Source: RYN-230 sp963723595 (GTDB taxonomy: Bacteria; Actinomycetota; Actinomycetes; Streptosporangiales; Streptosporangiaceae). From it: a DNA stretch of 64,000 nt. The notes beneath the pieces are model-generated. The model ran no database searches. It was not told the origin of the DNA and saw only the letters and a list, made by a program, of their open reading frames with translations. This document shows, piece after piece, positions 52,240 through 61,233 of this stretch (position 1 is the first letter of the stretch; each line of letters begins with the position of its first letter). Location of the stretch: NCBI GenBank assembly GCA_963723595.1, contig CAVRRQ010000014.1, positions 248,001 through 312,000 of the forward strand, in the 5' to 3' direction. The translations under genes and the position numbers were made by a program.

Positions 52240-53052
52240 ATGCCCGCCTTCTTCGACCAGGCAGCGCCCGCAGCGAGCCGGGGGCGGACGACGCCGGACC
52301 GGCTGGATGGCACGGTGGCGCTGGTGACCGGCGCATCGAGCGGCATCGGAGCGGCCACAGCCATGGCGCTCGCATCTGAGGGGGCGGCGGTCGCGGTCGC
52401 GGCCCGGCGCAAGGACCGGCTGGAGGAGGTGGCCGCGGGCATCCGGGAGCAGGGCGGGACGGTGCTCGTCCTGGAGTCGGACATCGCCGATGAGCAGCAG
52501 GCCACGGACGCGGTCGAGCGGACGGTCGCCGAGCTGGGCCGCCTCGACACGCTCGTCAACAACGCGGGCGTAATGCTGCTGGGCCCGGCGGTGGGGGCAC
52601 CGTTGCCGGAGTGGCAGCGGATGGTTGACCTCAACGTGATGGGCCTGCTCTACTGCGCGCACGCCGCCTTGCCGCATCTGCTCCGTGCGGCCGGGGATGG
52701 GCCGCGCCAGGTCGCCGACATGGTGAACATCAGCTCGACCGCGGGCCGCATCGCCCGCAATGGAAGCGCCGTCTACACGCTGACCAAGCACGGCATCGGC
52801 GCGTTCAGTGAGGCGCTGCGCCTTGAGGTCACCCAGCGGCACGTGCGCGTCTCGCTGGTCGAGCCCGGTGCGACCGTCACGGAGCTGGCCGGTCACAACC
52901 GGCCCGAGGTGCTCCAGGCCATGCGGGGCCAGGTCAGCGGTATGCAGCCGATGGGGGCCGAAGACATCGCGGACGCGGTCGCCTACATCGTGACCAGGCC
53001 ACGGCACGTCGCCGTCAACGAGATACTGGTCCGCCCCACCGAGCAAGCCTGA
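52240..53052 (+). CDS. Short-chain dehydrogenase/reductase
   Basis: A 270-residue classical SDR. It shows the cofactor motif VTGASSGIGAATA, NNAGVMLLGP, and the catalytic Ser and Tyr-x3-Lys in NISSTAGRIARNGSAVYTLTKHG. Arg residues after the second strand (AARRKDR) suggest NADP. The substrate is not evident; the group is annotated widely as SDR-family oxidoreductases of clavulanate-dehydrogenase-like type. The ATG at 52240 follows GAGGAG; an in-frame ATG 15 codons upstream is less likely. Confidence 0.88.
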   Translation: MPAFFDQAAPAASRGRTTPDRLDGTVALVTGASSGIGAATAMALASEGAAVAVAARRKDRLEEVAAGIREQGGTVLVLESDIADEQQATDAVERTVAELGRLDTLVNNAGVMLLGPAVGAPLPEWQRMVDLNVMGLLYCAHAALPHLLRAAGDGPRQVADMVNISSTAGRIARNGSAVYTLTKHGIGAFSEALRLEVTQRHVRVSLVEPGATVTELAGHNRPEVLQAMRGQVSGMQPMGAEDIADAVAYIVTRPRHVAVNEILVRPTEQA

Positions 53053-53062
53053 CGCCGCAGCC

Positions 53063-53185
53063 TCACCGCAGCGCCAGGATGAGCACGACCGCCAGCAGGA
53101 TAAGCAGTGCGATCACGATCACGCCCACGACCGCGCTAGCGTTTCCGCTGGAGTTCTTCGTTCCCGCGTGGTGCTGCCCGCGCAT
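53063..53185 (-). CDS. Small single-helix membrane protein (40 aa)
   Basis: A 40-residue peptide starting MRGQHHAGTKNSSGN followed by a strongly hydrophobic helix of about 22 residues. The ATG at 53185 has GAGGGGGAGC directly upstream, a better start than the longer frame at 53257. Its function is unknown. It is convergent with the SDR gene, with 10 nt between stops. Confidence 0.6.
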   Translation of the reverse strand: MRGQHHAGTKNSSGNASAVVGVIVIALLILLAVVLILALR

Positions 53186-53389
53186 GCTCCCCCTCAGATA
53201 GATGGGCCGCCGCGCGCGCCCAGGCGGCACATCTACCCACAGAAGCCCACTCTGCACGTCTCAGACCTGAGCACTCGGCCAGCGCTGTCCGGGAGGCCCG
53301 GCCCGGCGGGCTGGGTCCATCCGAAAACATTCGCGAAAAAAATCCCAAACGTGCGCTAGAGCGCACGAGCCGAAGCGCATCCTGGCCAG

Positions 53390-53653
53390 ATGGCCGCTTC
53401 GGATCCTGCCCGTGAGCCGACGCTGGAGCGGGCCATGCCCGCCGACGCCGTGCCCGGCTCCACCATCCCGGAGGACACGGAGGCCGAGATCCTGCTTCAG
53501 GATGGCACATGGGCCTGGGCCCAGGTCACGGGTCAGCGTAAGGACCGGCACGGCCGCTGGTGCGTCGGGCTCCGCTGGTACGCCAGCCCCGCGGTGGGCG
53601 GCCGGGAAGGCTGGTACCTCTACGACCCGGCCTTCATCCGCCGCCCGTCCTAG
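53390..53653 (+). CDS. Small hypothetical protein (87 aa), Trp/Tyr-rich C-terminus
   Basis: An 87-residue soluble protein. After an acidic N-terminus it has a beta-rich region with EILLQDGTWAWAQVTGQRKDRHGRW and GLRWYASP, ending GWYLYDPAFIRRPS. This resembles a small SH3-like or Tudor-like barrel, but I cannot name a family. Composition and codon bias are normal, so I regard it as real. Confidence 0.6.
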   Translation: MAASDPAREPTLERAMPADAVPGSTIPEDTEAEILLQDGTWAWAQVTGQRKDRHGRWCVGLRWYASPAVGGREGWYLYDPAFIRRPS

Positions 53654-53760
53654 CGCCCCGTTCATCCGGGGTCCTCGTCCCCGGGGCGGCTGGTGAGTGG
53701 CGCGGGCCGGTGCTACGTTGCGCGCGGTTGACGAAACAGCCGCCATGCCCTGCGGTCCGC

Positions 53761-54213
53761 GTGCCCTCACACGACGGCAGAGATTACGGCAAGCCAAGCT
53801 GGCCAGGCGGAAAGCATGAGACGTTGCCCGACGACCCCCTCGAGCCCGACGTCCGGGTCCGGTCGGAGGGTGGGCTGGCGGTCGTGACGCCGCTGGCTCA
53901 GATTGGCGCCGGGAACGCGCAGCAGTTCTGGGCCGCACTCGCGTCCGTGAGCCGGGATCACACGGTCATCGTGGCGGACCTGTCCGCCCAGCAGGACTGC
54001 GACTGGCATGCGATGAGCGCCCTGATCATGGCGCTGAGATACACCGACGTCGGCGGCGGGGAGTTGCGCGTCGCGGCGGGCCCATGGATCCGGCAGGTCC
54101 TGGCCGATGCGGGGGTGGACCGGCTGGTCGCGGTCTTCGGGAGCCTGGCCGAGGCGCTGCCCGACAGTGACCCGCCCCTGGAACCCGGGCGGTCCGGGCT
54201 GGCGCTGGCCTAG
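53761..54213 (+). CDS. STAS-domain protein without the usual phospho-Ser loop
   Basis: A protein of about 150 residues. A STAS-like domain covers residues 30-125 (VRVRSEGGLAVVTPLAQIG; VIVADLSAQQDCDWHAMSAL; ELRVAAGPWIRQVLADAGVDRLV). The phosphorylation loop expected as D-S/T-G is changed to DCDWHAMS, so regulation by an RsbW-type kinase is doubtful. The start is uncertain: GTG at 53761 is used, but upstream GTG and the downstream TTG at 53824 are possible. Confidence 0.6.
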   Translation: MPSHDGRDYGKPSWPGGKHETLPDDPLEPDVRVRSEGGLAVVTPLAQIGAGNAQQFWAALASVSRDHTVIVADLSAQQDCDWHAMSALIMALRYTDVGGGELRVAAGPWIRQVLADAGVDRLVAVFGSLAEALPDSDPPLEPGRSGLALA

Positions 54214-54231
54214 CCGCCTTCAGCGGCTCCC

Positions 54232-54819
54232 TCAGGCGGCGGGACTCCAGTCCGGGTCCCGGCCGGTCCAGGCGATAAACGCCTGAGAATCAGAGGCGCC
54301 GGCCGGAGCTGTCTTCTCGGCCGCGAAAACCCGGGGGTTGCGCACCTGCCCGGCGGAGAGGGGTTCGAGGACGCGGCGGGCGAACTCGATCGCCCCGGCG
54401 GGCAGCTCCAGGGTCACTCCCGCGATCCTGCCGAGGTCCCATCCGTGGACGAACAGGTCCAGGGCCGGAAAGCTCAGGCCCTCCCCGATGCTGCGCTGGC
54501 CCACGGGCGAGTCAACGACCTCGGAGAGGTCCGCGCCCGTCACGGCGGTGCGGGCCTGGTCGGCGAGTTCCTGCCACCACTCGCTGGGGCTTCCCTCCAC
54601 TGCAGTGCCAGGCGGCTCGACCGGCGCCCAGGCCGGCTGAGCGCCCTGGAGGAGCAGAGTTCCGAAGCGCGTGGCCTGGCCGACGTGGCCGAGGACGTCG
54701 AGTGCCCGCCAGCCCTCACAGGGGGAAGCTCCCTCCCAGGTGGCATCGCCGAGTTCGCCTGCCGCGCCGCTGAAGAAGTCCAGGCCCCGCAGAAATGCCG
54801 TATCAGGCTCCCACTGCAT
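54232..54819 (-). CDS. DinB/mycothiol-dependent maleylpyruvate-isomerase-like protein (TIGR03086 type)
   Basis: A 195-residue helical protein. CEGWRALDVLGHVGQA near residue 35 and DLFVHGWDLGR near residue 125 supply the His residues of the DinB metal site. Actinobacterial members often bind zinc and may use mycothiol in detoxification or as anti-sigma-like regulators. The exact reaction is unknown. The ATG at 54819 is the family start. Confidence 0.8.
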   Translation of the reverse strand: MQWEPDTAFLRGLDFFSGAAGELGDATWEGASPCEGWRALDVLGHVGQATRFGTLLLQGAQPAWAPVEPPGTAVEGSPSEWWQELADQARTAVTGADLSEVVDSPVGQRSIGEGLSFPALDLFVHGWDLGRIAGVTLELPAGAIEFARRVLEPLSAGQVRNPRVFAAEKTAPAGASDSQAFIAWTGRDPDWSPAA

Positions 54820-55099
54820 CCACCCAGCTTGGCACGGGGCGCCGGTACTGCTGCGCCTTCATGGGTCGCGCACCGGCCCCGGAAGCGGCCGGACGCCGCG
54901 ATCCCGAGCGGGCGGGCCATGACGTCTGCCTTGAGCGCAGCGGTCGTTGTCAGCGTCCCTTTGTGCGGCGTAAGCTGCGGATACATGCCTTACCCCACGC
55001 TGACGTGGCGAGCATCGCAGAGCCGGGGGGCGGCCTGGTGGGCGGGGCGGCCAGGCTCCGAGTTGGCATGTTCGTCTCGGAGGTCAAAGAGGTGGAGTG

Positions 55100-55255
55100 G
55101 TGAAGACTAAGATCACCCGCTGGGTTGGCCGCTGGCGTGAGCGCCGCCTCGTTCGTGAGCAGGCACGCCAGACATCGGCGGGACGTCAGGCGAAACGTGC
55201 GACAGAGGGCGGGCGATCGCACCCCATGGGTCAGGGCGGTTCAGGGGGCGGCTGA
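55100..55255 (+). CDS. Small basic hypothetical protein (51 aa)
   Basis: A 51-residue frame rich in Arg and Lys (KTKITRWVGRWRERRLVREQ, then Gly-rich C-terminus). Two GTG codons in tandem lie at the start, preceded by AAAGAGG. The size and basic helix are like many actinobacterial small proteins, but no family can be named. It ends 132 nt before tRNA-Ser on the opposite strand. Confidence 0.35.
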   Translation: MKTKITRWVGRWRERRLVREQARQTSAGRQAKRATEGGRSHPMGQGGSGGG

Positions 55256-55387
55256 CTTGGGCCCTCCTCCGGCCGCTGTCTTGATGGCTTCCCTGGCCCG
55301 GCCGCCGGCCGAGCCACGTCATCGACGGGCGCAGCGGCAGGCAGGGTAAGCGTTCAGGCTGGTCAAGTGCCGTGTTGGCTGGCTGGG

Positions 55388-55476
55388 CGGAGGGTGTGGG
55401 ATTCGAACCCACGAGGAAGCTCGCGCCCCCTAGCGGTTTTCAAGACCGCCGCCATCGGCCACTAGGCGAACCCTCC
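55388..55476 (-). tRNA. tRNA-Ser (anticodon TGA)
   Basis: An 89-nt class II tRNA on the minus strand. The acceptor GGAGGGT pairs with ACCCTCC, the anticodon stem GCGGT/ACCGC-type arm carries the loop CTTGAAA giving TGA, and the long variable arm and T arm (GTGGG-TTCGAAT-CCCAC) are intact. The discriminator is G and no CCA is encoded. Confidence 0.95.
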
Positions 55477-55616
55477 GCCGACAACGATAGCGCTGCGACT
55501 GTTGGGGTCACGCAACGATCGTCCCGCCCTCCGCGGGAAGCCGCCTCCTCGGCCGGGCAGCCGCAGGCAGCGGCGGGCACCTGCGGGGCAGCCGTGCGGA
55601 TCTCCCCGGGTACCGG

Positions 55617-56928
55617 TCACGCCTCAGGCCACAGATCCTCCGGCTCACGCCCCCGGGTCTCGGGGAGCAGCCAGAACAGCACCATGACCAGTGCGGCGGG
55701 CAGGAAAGTGACGACCCCCGCCACCCCGAACTGGTGCTCGCCGCCGGCCACCGCCCCGAAGATGACCAGCCCGGCCACCGCGCCCAGCACCCCCGCCGCC
55801 ACCGACCAGCCGACCACGGAGGCCCGGACCGAGGTCGGGAACAACTCGTTGACCAGCGCCCCGGCCGCCGGGGCGAAGACCGACGCGGCGAACACGCCGA
55901 GCACGTAGCCCACCAGCAACGCCGGCGCGGAACCGCTGTACGTCAGGACAGCGAGCAGGGCCACGGCCACCATGGCCAGCGCGCCGGTCAGGCGCCGGCC
56001 CACCTGGTCCGCCAGCCAGCGGCCGACCAGGAGCCCCGCCAGCCCGGCGACACCGGCGCCCACCACCATGCCCGCCGTGACAATGCCCCGCTGATGCAGG
56101 AAGTTCTGCGCAAACAGGAACACGAAGCTGTTGGCCGGCCCGGTGATGACCGAGATGGCGAAGGCCAGGACCACGATCACCAGCAGGCGGCGCCGGAACG
56201 GGCGGGCCACGGCGTCGAGCACCGGGATCGGATGCCCGGAGCCCGGCTGCGGCCAGGGTGAACCGGTCCGGCTCCTGCACCCAGCGCCCGATCAGGGGCA
56301 GCAGGGCCAGGGGGATGAGCGCCAGGATGAATACGCCCCGGAATCCGATCGCGTGCGAGGCCAGGCTGTGTACGACCGCGATGACCCCGGCCCCCAGGCC
56401 GTAGCCGGCGGCGATGAGGGCCAGGGCCTTGGCCCGGTCCGCCGCCGCGGTCTGCTCGGCCGCGGTGACCTGCGCCAGCCCGTTCGTGGCGCTGAGCAGG
56501 GGACGCCCGCAGGCGAAGATGGCCACGAACCACCAGTAGCTGGGGCTGGCCGCCGCCAGCACGGTCAGGGCCAGCCCCGCGCCGACCGTGATGAGCAGCA
56601 TCTTCCGGCGGCCGAAGTCGTCGGCCAGCCCGGTGATGGGCAGCGCGCCCAGCGAGGCCAGGCGCATGATCGCCAGCCCGATCCCCAGGGCGGTGCCGGA
56701 CAGCCCGGCCTGGTCGGAAAGGGTGGCGCCGTGGCTCACCTGGCCGAATCCCCGGGCTACGTCGCCGAGCGCGGCGACCACGCCGAACTGCCCGAAGCCC
56801 GAGGCGAAGGCGGCGACGGCCACCCCTACCACCGCCCGGTCGTTCCAGCGGTGCAGATGCAGGCCCGCGAGTCCCGGTGCTCCTGCTCCGGGGACCCGGA
56901 CCGCGCCTGGATCACTGTTCAACGTCAT
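55617..56928 (-). CDS. Major facilitator superfamily transporter (frameshift near 56240)
   Basis: A 12-helix MFS transporter of about 436 residues once the frame is restored. The N-terminal half (to EPDRFTLAAAG) includes loop motif ADDFGRRKML between helices 2 and 3. The C-terminal half, in another frame, runs LDAVARPFRRRLLVIVV to EPEDLWPEA and has the matching loop GRWLADQVGRRL. An extra base near 56240 separates them. The family resembles sugar/metabolite transporters, but the substrate is unknown. A run of shared domain arrangement supports a single gene. Confidence 0.83.
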
Positions 56929-57089
56929 GTGCCTCTGTCTGTCGCGTATGCCGGGTGTGCCGTGTGTCCGGCGGCCCCTTCACGTCCCGGGCAGCCAGCC
57001 TGATCGGCGGACCCTGCCGAGCGCAAGGGGCCGGGGACTTCGCCTACACGCGGTAGTGAGTAGGCTCAAGCCAGCAAGAGGGAGGTTCC

Positions 57090-58187
57090 ATGCTGCCCCG
57101 GTTCGGCTGGCAGGCGGTCCTGGAACGCTGGGAGTTCGCGCCTGTCGTCACGGCCATCGTCGTCGTCTTCGCTGCCTTGTACCTGTGGGGCGCGTGGCGA
57201 GTTGGCCGGCGTCATCCCGCCCGGCCCTGGCCGTGGTGGCGTACCGGCCTGTTCCTGGGCGGGCTGCTGGTCGTGGTGCTGGCCACCGAGAGCGGCATCG
57301 GCGCGTACGACGACGTCCTGTTCTGGGACCACATGATCCAGCACCTGATGCTGATCATGATCGCGCCGCCCCTGCTGGTGCTGGGCCAGCCGGTCACGCT
57401 GCTGCTGCACTCCAGCCGGAACCCGCTGCACACCTGGGCCAAGCGGGTGGTGCGGTCCCGGGTGGCCACCTTCCTCACCTGCCCGCCGTTCGTGCTGGTC
57501 CTGTACGCGGCGACCATCGCCGTCACGCACCTGACCGGCCTGATGGGCGTGGTCATGACCAACCCCGCGCTGCACAACGCGGAGCATGCGCTCTACCTGA
57601 TCGTCGGGTACCTGTTCTTCCTGCCGATCCTGGGCAGCGAACCGATCCGCTGGCGGCTGTCCTACCCGATCCGGTTCGTGATGCTGGTCGTGGCCATGCC
57701 GGTGGACACGTTCACCGGCCTGGTCCTCGGCACGGAGAACACCCCGGCGCAGGGAATGACCGGGATGCGCCCGCCCGGGTCGCTCAGTCCCGTGGCCGAC
57801 CTGCACGCGGGCGGCGCCGTCATGTGGATCGGCGGCGACGCGATCATGCTCGGCTTCATGATGCTGGTCTTCCTGATGTGGGCGCACGCGGACCGGGTCG
57901 GCACGGCCAGCCGGGGCTGGCTGGAAACCGTGCGCACGGCGAGCTTCGAGACCCTGGTCGCCCCGCCCGCATCACCCCCCACCGGGTCGGCCCCGCAATC
58001 CCCGTCCGCCCCGGCCCCGGGACCCGCGCGGGATCTGGAACCCGCGCCGGAGCCCGTGGCCGCTGGGCCGGGCGCCGGGCCGGCCGTTCCGGGGGCGCGG
58101 GGCACCATCGACGACGACGAGCATCTCGACGCGTACAACGCCTACCTGGCCCGGCTGAACCAGCCCGGGCACCGGCCGGGCCGGTAA
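57090..58187 (+). CDS. CtaG-like cytochrome c oxidase assembly membrane protein
   Basis: A 365-residue protein with about seven membrane helices in residues 10-290 and a Pro-rich cytoplasmic tail ending DDEHLDAYNAYLARLNQ. The signature DHMIQHLMLIMIAPPLLVLG and NAEHALYLIVGYLFF are those of the caa3-type CtaG family, whose members help insert copper into cytochrome oxidase. The ATG at 57090 follows GAGGGAGG. No cox genes are in the window. Confidence 0.88.
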   Translation: MLPRFGWQAVLERWEFAPVVTAIVVVFAALYLWGAWRVGRRHPARPWPWWRTGLFLGGLLVVVLATESGIGAYDDVLFWDHMIQHLMLIMIAPPLLVLGQPVTLLLHSSRNPLHTWAKRVVRSRVATFLTCPPFVLVLYAATIAVTHLTGLMGVVMTNPALHNAEHALYLIVGYLFFLPILGSEPIRWRLSYPIRFVMLVVAMPVDTFTGLVLGTENTPAQGMTGMRPPGSLSPVADLHAGGAVMWIGGDAIMLGFMMLVFLMWAHADRVGTASRGWLETVRTASFETLVAPPASPPTGSAPQSPSAPAPGPARDLEPAPEPVAAGPGAGPAVPGARGTIDDDEHLDAYNAYLARLNQPGHRPGR

Positions 58188-58571
58188 CCGGGCATCGGCC
58201 GGGCCGCTGGTCCCGGCCCTGCCACCGGCCGGGCCGGTAACCAGACCACAGGCCGCCCCTGCGTTGACCCCATCATTACTTTCTGCAAATTCGCTGGAAC
58301 AATCTTGTCCGTAACCTGAACCCCCCGCGCGCCCTTCCCGTGACAAGGGTGCGGCGCGCGAGCGGGGCGTTAGCTGCATGGTGCCAACCGGCCCGGTGCC
58401 GGCCAGAGAGCCAGCCGCACGGTGCTCACTCGCGCCGTCGGCGGAGCTTGATGGTGCCCGTCACCGGCCGGCTGGCCCGTGCGGTTTCCTGGTGCGCGTT
58501 TGATCCCCGCCCTTGCGCCGTGCCCGGGCCCACCGACGGTCCCGTGCATCCAGGGGAAAGGGGAGCGGGGA
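58188..58571. other. Intergenic region before the NHL protein
   Basis: This 384-bp spacer holds two copies of CACCGGCCGGGCCGGTAACC (about 58171-58190 and 58223-58242, the first overlapping the end of the preceding gene). It also has an AT-richer patch near 58270-58320 that probably carries the promoter of the NHL gene. No gene is supported. Confidence 0.5.
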
Positions 58572-59723
58572 ATGTCCTTCATCCATCGTGTCGCCCTCGC
58601 GTCAGCCGCATCAGTGGCAACCGTCGCGGCCGCGGCTCTTGCCATGGCGCCTGCCGCGGGGGCGCAGGCGCGGGCCACGGCCAGTCCGCACGGGCAGCAG
58701 TCCTTCATCAGCCACTTTCACAAGCTCTCTACCATCGCGTCCACGGTGCCGGGCAACGGCGACGTCAACCCGTACGGCGTGGCGGTGGTCGGCCGCAGTC
58801 AGGGCAACCTGAACCGCGGCAGCGTCCTGATCAGCAACTTCAACAACAAGGCTAACCTCCAGGGCACCGGGACCACGATCGTCCAGGTGTCGCCCGGCGG
58901 CACGCGGACGACGTTCGCCCGGATCAGCGCCAAGCACCTGCCCGGGGCGTGCCCCGGCGGGATCGGCCTGACCACGGCCCTCTCGATCCTGCACGGCGGC
59001 TGGGTCGTGGTCGGCAGCCTGCCCACCTCGAACGGCATGTCCCCGACCGCCAAGGCCGGCTGCCTGCTGGTGCTGGACCGGTGGGGCCACGTCCGGGAGA
59101 CCCTCTCCGGCAACGGCATCAACGGCCCGTGGGACATGACGGCGATCAGCAACAGCCACTTCGCTGAACTGTTCGTCACCAACGTCCTCAACGGCACCGT
59201 CGCCGCGAACGGCAGCGTCGTGAACCAGGGCACCGTGCTCCGGCTCGGCCTGGCCCTGTACCGTCACCACGCCCCGCACCTCGTGGGCGTGACGACCATC
59301 GGCTCCGGGTTCGGGGAGCGTACCGACCCGGCCGCCCTGGTCGTCGGGCCCACCGGCGTGGGGCTCAACTCCCACGGCACCCTGTACGTCGCGGACAGCC
59401 TGGGTAACCGGGTCACCGCGATCCCGGGCGCCCCGTTCCGGCACACCAGCGCCGGTACCGGGTTCGTGGTCACCTCGGGCGGCGCGCTGAACACGCCGCT
59501 GGGCCTCACCGTGGCCCCGGGCGGGGACGTCCTCACCGTCAACGGCGGTGACGGCAGGCTGGTCGAGACCACCCCGATGGGCATGCAGGTCGCCACCCGG
59601 TTCCTCGACAAGTCCGGCAGCCCGAAGGGTGCGGGCGCACTGTTCGGCCTGGCCGTCGCGCCGTACGCGTCCGGCCTGTACTACGTGGACGACGCGGTCA
59701 ACACACTGCGTTTGCTTCACTAA
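58572..59723 (+). CDS. Secreted NHL-repeat beta-propeller protein
   Basis: A 383-residue protein. A signal peptide (MSFIHRVALASAASVATVAAAALAMAPAAGA, cleaved near AGAQA) leads to a propeller with segments such as VNPYGVAVVG, GPWDMTAI, LYVADSLGNRVTAI and PLGLTVAPGGDVLTVNGGDGRLV. These are NHL-type blades. The protein is probably released or cell-wall-associated; binding or enzyme activity is unknown. The ATG at 58572 follows AAAGGGGAGCGGGG and is preferred over an in-frame start 31 codons upstream. Confidence 0.85.
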   Translation: MSFIHRVALASAASVATVAAAALAMAPAAGAQARATASPHGQQSFISHFHKLSTIASTVPGNGDVNPYGVAVVGRSQGNLNRGSVLISNFNNKANLQGTGTTIVQVSPGGTRTTFARISAKHLPGACPGGIGLTTALSILHGGWVVVGSLPTSNGMSPTAKAGCLLVLDRWGHVRETLSGNGINGPWDMTAISNSHFAELFVTNVLNGTVAANGSVVNQGTVLRLGLALYRHHAPHLVGVTTIGSGFGERTDPAALVVGPTGVGLNSHGTLYVADSLGNRVTAIPGAPFRHTSAGTGFVVTSGGALNTPLGLTVAPGGDVLTVNGGDGRLVETTPMGMQVATRFLDKSGSPKGAGALFGLAVAPYASGLYYVDDAVNTLRLLH

Positions 59724-59757
59724 CGGTCTGTTCGGGCTAATCAGCCCGGTCAAGCCA

Positions 59758-59797
59758 GCCGGGGCGCGGTGCCAGGGGAGAGGCGCCGCGCCCCGGC
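59758..59797 (+). terminator. Strong terminator hairpin after the NHL gene
   Basis: Arms 59758-59773 and 59782-59797 form a 16-bp stem with one G-U pair and an 8-nt loop, 35 nt after the stop. CTCTTTG follows. Confidence 0.85.
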
Positions 59798-59868
59798 CTC
59801 TTTGCCCTACGCCCACCCCTCACCCCCTCGCGCGCGGCCCACCCTCACCCCCTACCCCCGCCTCGATG

Positions 59869-59920
59869 ATCAGCGCGGTGCATCGTGTGCGTCAGAGCGC
59901 GCACAATGCACCGCACTGAT
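59869..59920. repeat. Imperfect inverted repeat upstream of the AAA ATPase gene
   Basis: ATCAGCGCGGTGCAT-type left arm (59869-59891) and CGCACAATGCACCGCACTGAT right arm (59900-59920) pair with one mismatch and a 2-base bulge. It may be an operator or a second terminator, 87 bp before the ATPase start. Confidence 0.55.
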
Positions 59921-60006
59921 GCGGTTGGGCCCGATCGGCGACACGCCGTCAGGGCTTTCTACGTCAATCTAGGGTTCCGGCTAGAGCCGCCCATAGGCTG
60001 CTAGCC

Positions 60007-61188
60007 GTGGACCCTGTACGCAACCCCTACGCGCCGGGCGCCGGCCAGCGACCGCCGGAACTGGCCGGCCGGGACCGCGAACTCAGCCAGTTCGAGGTCG
60101 TGCTGGAGCGGATCGCCCGCGGCCGGCCGGAACGCAGCATGGTGCTCACCGGGTTGCGCGGGGTGGGCAAGACCGTGCTGCTCAACTCGTTCCGCTCGAT
60201 GGCCCTGCAGCGGCTGTGGGGCACCGGCAAGATCGAGGCGCGGCCGGACCAGTCCATCCGCAGGCCGGTCGCGGGCGCCCTGCACATGGCCGTCCGCGAG
60301 CTTGCCCCGCGGCACCGGGCCCCGGACCGCATCGAGGAGTTCCTGGGGGTGCTGAAGGCGTTCGCGGCCCGGGATCCGAAGGCGCCCAAGGGCAGCTTCA
60401 CGCCGCACCTGGGCATCGACGTGCCCGCGGTGCGCGGCCGGGCCGACTCCGGTGACCTGGAGATCGACCTGATGGAGCTGTTCGGCGACGCCGCCTCGGT
60501 GGCCGGTGACCTCAGCGTCGGCATCGCCCTGTTCATCGACGAGATGCAGGACGTGCCCGCACCCGACATTTCCGCGCTGTGCGCCGCCACCCACGAGCTG
60601 TCCCAGACCGGCGGCCCGCTGATCGTGGTCGGTGCGGGCCTTCCGCACCTCCCCGCGGTCCTGTCCGCGAGCAAGAGCTACTCCGAACGCCTGTTCCGGT
60701 ACGTGTCCATCGACCGGCTGGACCGCGCCGCCGCGGACCAGGCGCTGCTCGCGCCGGCCCAGCGGGAGGGTGCCGATTTCGAGCAGGATGCGCTGGACGC
60801 GCTGTACGAGGCGGCGGACGGATACCCCTACTTCGTGCAGGCCTACGGCAAGGTGACTTGGGATGTGGCCACGGCCAGCCCCGTCACCGCGCAGGATGTC
60901 GCGGTGGCCAGCCCGCAGGCCGAGGGTGAGCTGGCCGTCGGCTTCTTCGGCAGCCGGTATGAGCGGGCCACCCCCGCGGAACGCAAGTACATGCGCATGA
61001 TGGCCCAACTCGGCGACGATCCCGTGCCGACCGCCCAGGTGGCTGAAGAACTGGGCGTCAAGCCGTCCAGCGTGTCCCCGGCCCGGGACGGGCTGATCAA
61101 GAAGGGGCTGATTTACAGCTCCGAGCGCGGCCTGATCGCGTTCACCGTGCCGCACTTCGGCCGCTTCCTGCGCGCCCAGCCCGTGTGA
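60007..61188 (+). CDS. Orphan AAA-type ATPase with C-terminal winged helix
   Basis: A 393-residue ATPase. It shows Walker A VLTGLRGVGKTVLL, Walker B IALFIDEMQD, a sensor-like ELSQTGGPLIVVGAGLP segment and FRYVSIDRLD. From residue 320 a winged-helix-like domain follows (RKYMRMMAQL, VAEELGVKPSSVSPARDGLIKKGLI). The layout resembles ORC1/CDC6-like or STAND-type ATPases found in actinobacteria without a known job. The GTG start lies inside a CGGCTAG...CTAGCCG repeat. It is monocistronic and no partner gene is evident. Confidence 0.8.
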   Translation: MDPVRNPYAPGAGQRPPELAGRDRELSQFEVVLERIARGRPERSMVLTGLRGVGKTVLLNSFRSMALQRLWGTGKIEARPDQSIRRPVAGALHMAVRELAPRHRAPDRIEEFLGVLKAFAARDPKAPKGSFTPHLGIDVPAVRGRADSGDLEIDLMELFGDAASVAGDLSVGIALFIDEMQDVPAPDISALCAATHELSQTGGPLIVVGAGLPHLPAVLSASKSYSERLFRYVSIDRLDRAAADQALLAPAQREGADFEQDALDALYEAADGYPYFVQAYGKVTWDVATASPVTAQDVAVASPQAEGELAVGFFGSRYERATPAERKYMRMMAQLGDDPVPTAQVAEELGVKPSSVSPARDGLIKKGLIYSSERGLIAFTVPHFGRFLRAQPV

Positions 61189-61233
61189 CCCATGGCCCCT
61201 TCTGGCCGAGTATCCAGCTTTCTAGCGCCTCAG

